From: Blepharisma stoltei
Taxonomy: Eukaryota > Ciliophora > Heterotrichea > Heterotrichida > Blepharismidae
Length of the DNA stretch: 64,000 nucleotides
NCBI GenBank assembly: GCA_914767885.1
Contig: CAJZBQ010000014.1
Coordinates: 310,001 to 374,000, forward strand
Direction: 5' to 3'
Positions within the stretch are counted from its first letter, which is position 1, and every line of letters begins with the position of its first letter. The position numbers were made by a program, and so were the translations under genes. The notes under the pieces are model-generated. The model was not told the DNA's origin and searched no databases. It worked only from the letters and a program-made list of their open reading frames with translations. This document shows positions 31,712 to 42,100 of the stretch, one piece after another.

Positions 31712-34248
31712 ATGAAACATTTACTATTTGCTGTGCCCTGTGAGACAATTCAAAAGCTTTTGTATCTAACTTATGCAGCTGTAGCAATTATATGAGCATC
31801 GTTTGATGGAAGTATTGGCGATGATGGAGTAACAGTTTTAAACAGCATTGAACTGGGCTTGCTAATTCTTATTATTGCTGTAGTTTTTATACAATAATAA
31901 AATGGCATTCGGTTCGAGAGAAATTAGCTTTGCTAATTTTCTCTCCCTCATGGAATTTTATTATTAGGGTTAGGTTTTCACTCGCGAACTTCTGGACAGC
32001 AATAGCGGTTTAACTTTGGGGATAACCAAAGGAACCACTCCTCAGTCCACTCAAGATCTCGGGCTTTTACCTCTCAGCGCATCCCCACGGGAGGATGACC
32101 CTTAGGCGGAACACGCGCAGGAGCTGAGTCGAGCGACAAGGGCGACGGCAACGCGCCGGGTGAGACGTGCAGCAAGGCCGGTGAAGCAGGAGTTGATAGA
32201 AGGCTTGGACGGGGCTGACCCGTGCCAAGATGGCTCGCCTACGTCATCAGTTTTGCCATAGGCCCTTTTGGGCTGCGGCACTAGACACCTTAAACACCAG
32301 ATAATTAAGTAAGTATTATTGCTGTAGTTTTATACAACATTTTATCAAATTTCAATGTAAAAGCAATGTAGTCAATTAATTTTACAACCCAAAAGCTTTT
32401 AAGCATGATTATTACTGTGGTGTGTCTGATAATGAGTTTGACTCAATTATCAGGGGCGCCAATCAGAAATAAATCAGGGATTAAAGGCATTTTTTTAGTT
32501 TTTAAACTTATTTTGGCGGATATAGCGATGTATGATATGCTGACTTCAAAAGAAAACTTTCACAAGTCACAGAGCTCAGTTGAGGTAATTAATCCAATTG
32601 ATGGCAAATTAGCAGAAATATTAAATAACGCCATGAAATTAGCTTCAAATGCCAATGACAAAGATCTTATGAGCGAAATTAGTTTGTATTTTAAATCAGT
32701 ATGCTACAAAAGCCCTTATGAAATTGAGCCAGATGAAAAAATTGAAGACAAAAGAGATGAAGCTGCAAGCTTAATCGGCTGGAATTTTAGTTTGAAGCTA
32801 GATGAAACTTCCCACCCAATTGATCCTCAAGACATTGTTCCTGAGGCTTTTCATAGCTCTAGAAATCAAGATCTCGATCAATTAGAAACATTTGAATTTG
32901 ATATTTTCAAGTTCATGAATAAAATGGCATTCGGGTCAAGTGAAATTAGCTCCGTTAATTTTTTATCCCTCAAGCAATTTTATTATGAAGTTAGGTTTTC
33001 TTCTGAGAACTTCTATGCAGCAATAGCAGTTTAACTCTGGGAGATAAGCTGAGGCACTGCTCCAATTACTTCAAGAGGCTCAAAGTTTTACCTCTCAGCA
33101 CATAGAGGAAGGTGACCCTTAGGCGGAACACGCGCAGGAACTGAGCCAAGGAAGGCAAGGCAACGCAGCCCGTCGAAGCCGGATCGCTGTTTTTGCCCAT
33201 GCCAGAGTGCAACAAAGTGGATCGATTCAGAGGTCCATGGACCCGACACGTGGACAAATATGGTGGCAGCTCTGGAAACGGCTACCCCGCAGTGGACGTT
33301 AAACGTTATAAACTTAATAAGATAAGATAAGATATTTTCAGGTTCAATGAAGAAAACAATCACAATGGCTTACAAATAATTATGAATCACCTTTTTAATA
33401 AATTCGATTTGTTCAATTCTCTTAATATTCCTCAAAAACAATTCAGAAAATTCATTCTAAGAATTCAATCTGGTTACAAATCAGAAAATGCTTATCATAA
33501 TTCAACTCATGCAGCAGACGTCGTTCAAGCTTTCCACTTTTTGCTGCATAATTTTGACGCTAAAGAAATTTGCAATTTTTCACTAGCAGAAATAGCCATT
33601 TGCTATATAAGTGCTTCAATTCACGATTATCAGCATCCAGGGTTGACAAATTTTTTTTTAATTAATACACAGCACAAGTTGGCTATGCTTTATAATGACA
33701 CAGCTGTGCTCGAAAATTTCCATGTATCATCTGCTTTTAACTTGATAATGAAGCCTAGTACAAATATTTTCGTAGATATGGATCCAGCATCAATTAAACT
33801 ATTTCGGTCAAAAATCATTAGTTTAGTCCTTGCGACTGATATGAGCAAGCACTTCGAAGAAATAAATCGCTTTGAAAATTTAATTAAATCACAAGAAATT
33901 GCTTCTGAAGGAGGAAAAAGCACAATGATGGAACTGCTTATGCATTTTTGTGATATAAGCAATGTTTTTCGACCTTATGAAATTTGCCGCAAATGAGCTG
34001 AACTAATTAGCCAAGAGTTTTTCTTGCAAGGAGACCAAGAAAAAGAGCTTGGAATTCTACTATCTCCTACTTGTGACAGAAATAATGTTATCATTCCAAA
34101 AGCACAGCTCAGCTTTATAGCGAATTTTATTGATCCTTTCCTTAACCCTATGAAAACAGTTTTCCCGAAATTTGAAAATCTTGTAGTGTTATTGGATAAA
34201 AATAAAGAAGAATTGCAAAAGAGTTTGGCTGAGAGCTCTGGAATTTAA
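31712..34248 (+). CDS. Membrane-bound cyclic-nucleotide phosphodiesterase, split by two retroposon-like insertions
   Basis: join(31712..31882, 32327..32356, 32372..32903, 33335..34248), 548 aa, ATG to TAA. Three or four hydrophobic helices in the first 120 residues, then a class I PDE catalytic domain: HNSTHAADV (about residues 298-306, metal-binding HNxxHAxDV), SIHDYQHPGLTNFF (about 340), and MHFCDISN with the second metal Asp. The class hydrolyses cAMP and/or cGMP; specificity is not readable. TGA reads as Trp (for example IIWASFDG and KWAELISQEF). One 15-nt intron plus two insertions of 444 and 431 bp must be removed; the sum is then exactly 549 codons. The divergent neighbour is a cyclic-nucleotide-type K+ channel. 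Confidence 0.88.
31883..32326 (+). mobile_element. IES, retroposon-like element (subfamily I)
   Basis: 444 bp. Direct repeats ATTATTGCTGTAGTTTT(T)A on both sides (left from about 31870, right from about 32315) are a target-site duplication of about 22 bp with one T difference. The element begins AATAAAATGGCATTCGG at 31896, is GC-rich, contains GGGTTAGGTTTT and CCCTTAGGCGGAACACGCGC, and ends in a short TTAAGTAAG-like tail. Only a junction keeping the right-hand duplicate is in frame. Confidence 0.85.
32357..32371 (+). other. 15-nt intron
   Basis: GTAAAAGCAATGTAG; ends in an in-frame TAG. Removal joins LSNFN to SINFTTQ in the phosphodiesterase. Confidence 0.8.
32904..33334 (+). mobile_element. 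IES, retroposon-like element (subfamily I), second copy in the same gene
   Basis: 431 bp. Target-site duplication GATATTTTCAAGTTCATGAA / GATATTTTCAGGTTCAATGA (left from 32900, right from 33331). Head AATAAAATGGCATTCGG, shared blocks GAAATTAGCT, CCCTTAGGCGGAACACGCGC, tail of GATAA units. Removal gives FDIF-RFNEENN in frame. Confidence 0.88.
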
Positions 34249-34316
34249 ATTTTGTAGTAAAATAGTTCATTGGTAATTAATCAAAATGTCATAAATTAAA
34301 TAAATTTTAAGCTAAA

Positions 34317-35210
34317 ATGAGTCGTGATCAGTCTCGAATTCAGATTAGATCGTCTCTGAGGAAACATTCTCAGCGAGTCGTAAAATCTTTGAAAACTATA
34401 AAAAGTTTAACGGTTTTTTCAACTGAACAAGGCAGAGATAGTGAAAATTCTGCCATTCGATCTTCAAAAATTTTTAGTCTGAGTGGAGCAACAACTGAGA
34501 GAAATTTAGGTGTGAATGTTCATGATAAAAGTTTATCACCTGATTATCAGAATAATTCAGTGAGGAAAACATTTTCAGTTTCGAAATTAAAGACTTTAAA
34601 AATATTTGATCAAGCTGCAGAAAGTAAAAGGATTGAAAATTCTTTAATTTCTACTAAAAATACCTGCATCTCTCAGGATGCCTCGTCTTATGAACAAAAT
34701 GTCAATGCTTCTGCTGTTGAAAAGCGGCGAAGAATTGCAAGAAACACAACCTTAAAGCTTAATATCAGAGCTAAAAAGCATTTAAATGATGTTGAAGAAG
34801 ACGATGGCACTGGCTCTGAAGAAACTTTTTTTAAATCTAGCCCAAAGCAAGTGATAGAAGAAGCCAGTGAACTGAATCATGCAAAGGTAAAACTTTTCAA
34901 GAAGCATCATGTAAAAGAATTTAAAATTCAAGAACATGATGAAAATGTGCAAGGGCATGCATTAAGTGCAAGAGCCCAAAGAGTTAATTGGCTAAACAGT
35001 GTGTGGGCAGAGACTAAAAGTCCTACTGATTTTAGAATTAAAATTAGAGGAAAAATTATTAATTCTTCCAGAGTGAAAATAGCTCAAGAAAGAGCTTCAT
35101 CTAATGCTGATGGGAAGAATAGTGAAGTATTAAAAGGGCAAATTGAAGAAAGAAAAAGCCCAGCCAATAGATGAACTTGGAAAGGGTCAAGTGGTGTATA
35201 TTTAAAATAA
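34317..35210 (+). CDS. Basic protein of unknown function, paralog 1 of a tandem pair
   Basis: 297 aa, ATG 34317 to TAA, with TGA as Trp in the last 12 residues. Rich in Ser, Lys and Arg and probably largely disordered. Three blocks are shared with the gene at 36366: IRSSLRKHSQ near the N-terminus, RRIARNTTLKLNIRAKKHL in the middle, and FRIKIRGKIINSSR plus the C-terminal NRWTWKGSSGVYLK. Function unknown; conserved blocks separated by variable linkers suggest a scaffold or substrate protein (inference). Confidence 0.7.
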
Positions 35211-35588
35211 TTCTATATATTTAAGCTAAAATATATTAATTAATTATTTTTTTTTCATTATAATTTGACTTTGCTTTAATTTAACGTTTTTTGAGCTAAA
35301 TTTCTCTAATAACTTGAATTTTCCATTTTTCTGTCTGATGATATATAATTTAATATTATAAGTTTAAAATTATTAAGCTATAAGAATTTGTAAAGAATGA
35401 CTCCATCCTCCAAAATTTAATTTTAATGTTTTGATAATATAGGTAATAAAATTGATTGGCCTTATTTTCTGGAAAGTTTCGCTATTAGATGATATAATAA
35501 TTTTAGCTTATTTTAATTTAAAGTGCTAGCTATAGTTAAAATATCGCTTTCATCTTAAGCATATAAATGCTTTAATATATAGATCTTA

Positions 35589-35716
35589 CTCCCATTTATA
35601 ATAACGCTTTTTTTTCTTGAATTGGGCTATAACTTTTAATATTATTAAAAGTTTTTTTCTAGCTCTACTTGGCCAAAAATAGGAATTCCAATGGTTTAAT
35701 CCACAGAGGGGAATAA
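35589..35716. mobile_element. Decayed class 1 MITE fragment
   Basis: Between TTA and TAA: begins CTCCCATTTATAATAACG and ends AATGGTTTAATCCACAGAGG plus GGAA. The GGCCAAAAATAGG..CCAATGGTTT block matches the 3' ends of the intact copies. Confidence 0.5.
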
Positions 35717-35824
35717 AGTAAAAATTTAAGAAAAAATGATTATTAAATGGGGTAAGTTAGATAAATTCCTTTCTGTCATTCCATCTTAAGCTACTAAAAT
35801 AAGCAAATTATATGAGTCTGTTTG

Positions 35825-36175
35825 CTCCCCACTCCGCGGGAATTAAAACCATTGATTGAATAAATCACTATTTTGTAGACAAATCACCCTTGTGAACGAG
35901 CATAAAAAATAGCATATCATAGACTCAATTTTATATGTAATGACATGCTAATACTTTTTTGAGATTTTAAATTAATTTGCCTAAGATTTGCAAAATGAAA
36001 TTTTACAAATACATTATATTATATTAGTGATAATTACTATAATGAAATCTCTTGCTAATTCTGTCAATTTCTAAATATCTTGTGTCATAATATTTAGCGA
36101 ATTGGAAAATTTTTAAAAATTATAACACCTCCTTGAGCGAGCATTTCTTTTTGCAAGCAATGGAAGAGGGAGTTA
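35825..36175. mobile_element. Decayed class 1 MITE
   Basis: Begins CTCCCCACTCCGCGGG after TTTG and ends GGAAGAGGGAG next to TTA. The core GTGATAATTACTATAATGAA and ATCTCTTGCTAATTCTGTCA is the class 1 core in reverse orientation. Confidence 0.6.
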
Positions 36176-36365
36176 AAACTTTATCTCTTAATGATTAAGA
36201 ACTGTATATATTAAATAGCCACTTATTGTATTTTAATTTATTTACTAAAGTGCCCGAAATCCAGAATAACAGTTGACGGAATTTTTGGAAATACTTTGAA
36301 GGTAAATTTTGGTAAATCCACACCATTAAGTGAATGCATAATAAATAAAACAAGCTGGCGTGGCA

Positions 36366-37966
36366 ATGGACAACCAGTTTCAATTAAATATTCGTTCAAC
36401 AAAACGAAAGTTTTCGCAGCCAGCAATGAGGTCTACAATGTCTAGCCAAGGCACTAGAGTTTTTTCTATTGATTCAAGTGGAAATCCTAATTATAATAAA
36501 ATGGAGTTTTCGCATAGGCATTGCCTTTGGCAATGCAGACTAAAGCACATATTTTTTTATTATATATGGTAAGGCTTTGCCAATCAGAAATGGAAGCTGT
36601 GCTGAGTAAGTAATTCTGATAATGCTCAGAGCCAAGCTCTAGTCTGCTTTTAGGATTGGATTTTACCACAAGGAAAAGGAGGGTTTAAGTTGAAAAGGAA
36701 AAGCCGAGCAACATCTGCATGCAATATCTAGACCAATCGGACAACTTCCTAGATTGAAGCTGAGAGCTGAATCTCAGACTTTGAAATTTTCATTTCTACA
36801 GATAGTAAGCCAGAAATTCTGTTTTTTCGGTTTTTTGTGTGGACAATCTTCGTTCAACCCAAACAGAAAGCTGCAGAAGGGCATAGCCTTGCACTTGATA
36901 CTGGAGCCAATAAGGCAAGAGGAGACTAATACACAGAACTCTACTTTATAGGTTCAATAACCTCAGACGATGATGGAGAGAAGAAGGGTAGTGCTCGAGC
37001 GTTGATTACTTGCGAAAATCATCATCTTATTCAAACAGGTTCTCCTTGGTGATGTTGCAAATAAAATAAATCTTCTAAGAGATTATTAGTAACGGAGTTA
37101 CCAATAAGCAAGCCGCTTAACCTTTAATAAATCTTATTTAAGAAAATCTTAATTTTAATAATAATGACCAAGCTTGCCAAAACTCACCATTCAAATTGAA
37201 AAGTGACCGAAATTTGCCTCATTTTACCTCCGCTTTAAATACTTTAAATAGAACTCAGACAATGACATTAGAATCTGGAGATAAATCACCATCAGTTTCT
37301 AACCCAAAATCATTTAAAAGAATAATATCATTTCGTGATGCTGAGAATTTACGAACCCAAGATAATAATTCTCAACAATCTCTTGGAGAATCCTCTCCAA
37401 CTAAAACTGTAAGATTTCTCGATGAAGAAAATTCTTTAAATAATGACCCTGAGCCTCAGCCAACAAGAAGAAGAGCGAGAATAAAGACGCTAAAATTAAA
37501 TGTAAAGCCATGCAATCTGTATGATATTAAAGAAGATGATAGCCTTGAGCATGAAAATATTTTTTTAAATCAGACTATAAAAGAAAAAAATGAAGAGAAT
37601 TATATTCGCGATTTAAGCGAAGTATGAACTCATAAGCATTATAGGTGCCGAGTTAGAGAGTTTTCTATAAGTCCTGAAGATGAATCAAGAAAATTTCAAG
37701 AAAAAAGCCCGAAATTTGCTAAGGGAGCAAAACTAAAAGAAATGATTGGCGAGAAAAATATCTCTGACATAAGGATAAGAGTAAGAGGAAGTGTGATTTC
37801 ATCTCGCTTGAGCGCTGATAAGGTTGATCAAGATAATAAAATTGAGAAAACTGAAAAGAGGAATTCACTTGATTCAATTTCTAAGGAAAGAAAAATTCAA
37901 TTCAGTAGAAAAATTCATCCAAAGAGGTGGACTTGGAAAGGTGCAAATGGAGTTATTTTTTCTTAA
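36366..37966 (+). CDS. Basic protein of unknown function, paralog 2, split by one insertion
   Basis: join(36366..36489, 37152..37966), 312 aa, ATG to TAA. The N-terminus IRSTKRKFSQPAMRS aligns with IRSSLRKHSQRVVKS of paralog 1; the middle block RRRARIKTLKLNVK and the ends DIRIRVRGSVISSR and KRWTWKGANGVIFS also match. TGA (about 37625) is Trp in EVWTHKHYRC. Removing the 662-bp insertion joins SSGNP to NFNNNDQACQ in frame. An acidic patch (DIKEDDSLEHENIFL) occupies the same place as in paralog 1. Function unknown. Confidence 0.72.
36490..37151 (+). mobile_element. IES, retroposon-like element (subfamily II)
   Basis: 662 bp. Direct repeats AATCCTAATTATAATAA and AATCTTAATTTTAATAA flank it. Begins AATAAAATGGAGTTTTCGC; contains TTTTAGGATTGGATTTTAC and a GACCAATCGGACAACTTCCT block shared with the element at 43367; the last part is AT-rich and may include other sequence. 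Confidence 0.8.
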
Positions 37967-38391
37967 TTTTTAATATGTTAAATTAATTAATTTAAATTCT
38001 TGATATTATTTTGGGATCTAAAATTTATACATTTTTTATCATTACGAAAGAAAAGTCTCTTATATTCTTGAATTCTTTTACTTTTAAGTGGAAATTTTGG
38101 GCATTTTATAATATATTTTACATTTTTTAAAATTATATAATAGGAGCTGCTTGGCTAAGTACCTTTAAGAAAGTTTGCCTTAGTTTAGAACTTTCACAAT
38201 CCCTATTAAATTTCTATTTTATAGTCTTCATATGAACCTGGGGTCTGCATTTATATACAATTAATAAATTTTACCCTTTCTTTTAATGGAAAGCTCTCAT
38301 GTATGATAATAAATAAATCATTTCTCTAAAATATAGTAAAGAAAATGTGGAGTTCTTAGACGTTAATATAAATAACAGCACTCAGAATTTT
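37967..38391. other. Intergenic, AT-rich
   Basis: Mostly featureless. The 75 bases before the next ATG are open in its frame and look coding (KYSKENVEFLDVNIN), so that gene may start further upstream through an undetected intron or IES. Confidence 0.4.
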
Positions 38392-38883
38392 ATGAAAAAA
38401 TTACTGACATTTTGTATGAGCTGCCTTAATTCAGAAACAGAAGAAAGCCAAAATTTATCACATAATAAAAGTACATCAATTTCTGAGCTAGTAAATCATA
38501 AGATTGGTGATCCTGAATTCAATAAATCTAATGACCAAAAACCAGATGTAAAGACTGTTCCTCAAGAGATTGTTGAACAGCCTACTCAGATTGCCAACCA
38601 AAATAGTCCACAATCAACTATTAGAAAAGAGAGTGCAATTAAAAAAAGCGAAAATAAAAAGAAACATAAAAATAAATCGAAAATAAAAAAGAAAAAGAAT
38701 CATGTAGATAGTAAAAAAGATATTGCCGATAATCCTCCACAATGAAAGCTCAATAGATCAATGACAAATCCGGTTAGCGTGATTGAAAATGAATCTAAAA
38801 TGCCTGGCAGAAGACAAAATAGGGTAGCGACTGAAGTTTTTAAAGATTATGTTTTTCCTAGGATTAACATCAAAAAAAAGTAA
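38392..38883 (+). CDS. Small Lys-rich protein of unknown function
   Basis: 163 aa from ATG 38392 to TAA; TGA is Trp in PPQWKLNRS. Cys-containing head (MKKLLTFCMSCLN), Asn/Ser/Gln-rich linker, a long basic run (NKKKHKNKSKIKKKKNH, residues about 98-114, nuclear-localisation-like) and the tail RQNRVATEVFKDYVFPRINI. No family recognised. The start is uncertain because open coding-like sequence precedes it. Confidence 0.5.
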
Positions 38884-39117
38884 TTTTAACGTTGTAATCT
38901 CCACTTTTTATCAATAATTTATTAGATCAAAAATGTATTTTATATTGTTTGTATAATAATTCGAATCCTTCGAAATTTTTTTTTTGGTCAAATTTATTAT
39001 CAATTAGTTGCTATCTTTAATTTTAATATATAATTCAAAGATATAAGCAGCCAATAATTTAAATTTTAATATTAAACACGGAAGTTTCATCTATAATTTT
39101 CATTTAAACAAATAAAT

Positions 39118-42100
39118 ATGCAAGATCTTGAATTCACTTTCGACTTTAATGACCAAGACGCTTGTATTGATGTAGCCAAAGAAATATGCTCAGAAAATTT
39201 GGGAGTCAAAGCAATATTTCAAAAATACACAGGAGGAGCCAATATTGATAGTGCGGACCCATCTGAACGAGAAATCATGATGAGACAGTTATTTCAGATG
39301 AATTTAGCTATCTTAAAAGCAACTGTAAACCGAGTTGAAGATTTAGAATCATCACCAGGAAGTGCAAAAGATTCTGATAAGCGCCAAGAAGATATAAGTG
39401 AGCTCAAGAAGCAGCTAGAAGACTCAAAACAGCAGATTAGTGCAGAGCGCCAAAAAGCAGCTCAGCAGCTGAAAGCTCTTAAAGACCAGCTTGACAATGC
39501 AAACGCTCAAATCGGAGATCTCAATCAAAAAAGCCAAAAGCCATCATTGGATGATACTTTGGAAAGGGACAGGACCGCTTTAAGAGAGGCTATGGGTAAA
39601 ATAAAGCAACTTGAGGCAAGACTAAGAGAAGTCGATGCACAGCAAAACGCTAAAATTCCAGCAAGACGCCCGCAGTCGACTCAAAATGAAATCTATAGAA
39701 ACTTAAAATCATGAAACGAGTGCTGCTTGAAAATTCAAAAAGTCTGAAGAGGATACAAACAAAGACAAAAATATTATGAGCTCATACAAGAATATGTCAA
39801 TAAGATTAGATTAGCCCCAAGAATGCAGGCATCTGATGACGCTATCATGAGACAAGTAGCTGATGCAGCCAAAAAGAGAAATTTAACTCTTGAGCAGTGT
39901 TTCAGGGCTGCAGACAGCAATGATGACGGGACTGTTTCTTGTGATGAATTTGTTAAATTTATTACGACTCTAAAGCTGGGGCTTAGTAAAGCTCAAGTTT
40001 CTAGACTTATGCTAATTTTAGATGAAGACTGCTCCGGACAAATAGAAAGTAAAGAGTTTTACAATGCATTGGCCGCTTATCATGTCTCTGCTGAAGATCA
40101 TCGATCATCAGCGAAAACCTATGAACAAGAAATTTTAATAAAATTCGCCAGAATTATCGACCAAAGAGGTATTTCTCCTGAAGAGGTTTTTAACCTCTGT
40201 GATATTGATGGGACTGGGCTAATCAGCACAAAAGAACTCGAAAAATTTTTATTAGGGATGAACGTCGGCTTCCAGCAGAAAGAAGTTTTTGCATTAATGA
40301 CCTTGCTTGATACAGATAGAAGTGGAGAACTGAATAAAGAAGAATTTTTAAAGTATTTGAATAAAGGAATACAGGCATTTAAAATTGAAAGCATGATTGG
40401 AAATTCAGCAGCACCAATGAAGCCTTCAGATACCAGAAAAAATGCGACAAATGTGCAAGCACCAAAAGAAAATAATGAAGCTATAAGGCAGCTTGTTGCA
40501 AAAATGGAAAGCAGAGGTACAAGCATTTCTGAGCTTTTCCAAATAATTCAAACTGATAAATCAGGCAGGATGACTATTGCTGCGTTTTCAAGAGGGATTT
40601 CTAAGCTTTACCCACATATGACAAAGGATGAAGTCTTGACATTGTTAAGCTCAATTGATTTAGATCAAAATGGAATGCTTGACTCAAGAGAAGTCAGCAA
40701 TTTTTTATTAATTTCAAAAAGAATTCATCTAAATTATTGCTAAATGAATCATATTTTTTATATAAAAATAGAAAAGTTTACCTCAATTATTTAATTAATT
40801 CTTACTACCTATAATATCATCCTATTCATCTACAGGAAACCTCACAATCAAACAAATTTTTGAAAAAATGGCAAGCCAAATTCAAGCCCAAAAAATTTCT
40901 ACAGTTGATTTCTTTACACGCTCAAGAATCAGAGACCGATTAGACCAGCAAGAATTCATCCAAGACATTGGAAGAGTTTTTAGCTTAACCCCATCCCAAT
41001 GCCAAGAAGTTTTTAATTACCTTAACTTCGAAGAAGTTGGAGAAATCCTAACAAGAGACTTAATTTCTGTCATCCAATCATACAGGACTGACTCAGCAGA
41101 AAATGTGTCTGCCCCAAAATCTTCTCAAGCAGCCAAACTTGTCGCCAATGATGCTGCACAAGAACTATTAGCAATTTTAAAAGAAGTAGGACTTGAGCCA
41201 GTCAATATTTTTAAATTCGCTGACAGAGGAAATAGAGGGACTATTCAAGTTGGGGATTTTTTAACAGCCCTTGTAAAGCTGCTGCCCAATATTAGTGAAA
41301 GCTTATTAAAGCGAGTTATTGAAATATTCCCCAGCGCAACTATAAGCAGAAATGATGTTATTGCAGCTTTTAAAAATGTTGAGCCCAAAGAAAATAAAGA
41401 AGGGTTGGACCAATTTGGATTGACTGTAGAGCAAGTATATTGGCTGAAAAAATTAAATGAAGCTATAGTTAAGATGAGAGCAACCCCAGAAACTATTTTT
41501 ATAGCTTCAGACCTAGACCAAGACGGTAAAGCAAACAGCCAAGAAATCCGTGCAGCTATGAAAAGATTCTTCCCGAGTACAATACTCTCTCATACTGAGC
41601 TAAGTTTAATTGAACAATCACTAGATATCAATAAAAATGGGTTCATTGAGGAACAGGAATTCACAAAAAGGCTTCAAGATATAAAGAGCTCAAACCATCC
41701 TGAGTCCGTCACTTCACACGACGACTACACACCACGATTAATTTTTTGGACTATTTTTCTATGACCTATTTGGTCTATTTTTTAAAATTATTTTCTGAAT
41801 TGTTTGATCTTTTTTTATTCTATTTAGTTTGAGTATGATTCCATATTAGTTTTTCGACTTAATGTTAATCCATTTAATCTACTGTTTTCAACCGAAATAC
41901 TATTATAAAATTTTGAGCATTGAGCAAATGCCTAAAAAAATGGGGAAAATAAAATAAGCCAAAAATGAGTATTTTAGTATATGCGTATTCTAAGGAAACC
42001 TGAGTCTGCACTAAAAGCTTATGCAGAATCAAGGGAAAAACAGGAAAAGCAGGAAAGGCAGGAAGAAGTTAAAATGCCAGTTCCAAAGCCTGTACAGCCT

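Larger units (their letters stand above)
35211..36365. other. Intergenic region with two decayed MITEs
   Basis: About 1.15 kb, AT-rich. It holds the two MITE-like segments annotated separately (35589-35716 and 35825-36175); otherwise I see no gene. Confidence 0.5.

Noticed and set aside
31970-31985. TTAGGGTTAGG in the retroposon-like element as a telomeric repeat
   Set aside because: It occurs as a single short motif in the same place in several copies, so it is part of the element consensus.
36186-36447. A protein-like open frame (ITVDGIFGNTLKVNFGKST...) on the plus strand
   Set aside because: It overlaps the N-terminus of the paralog 2 gene in another frame and has no ATG; the paralog frame is supported by alignment with its tandem copy.
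41699-42006. IES boundary at the direct repeat CCTGAGTC
   Set aside because: In frame, but it lacks a TA; the TA-bounded alternative 41741-41992 fits the general rule. I keep it as a stated alternative.
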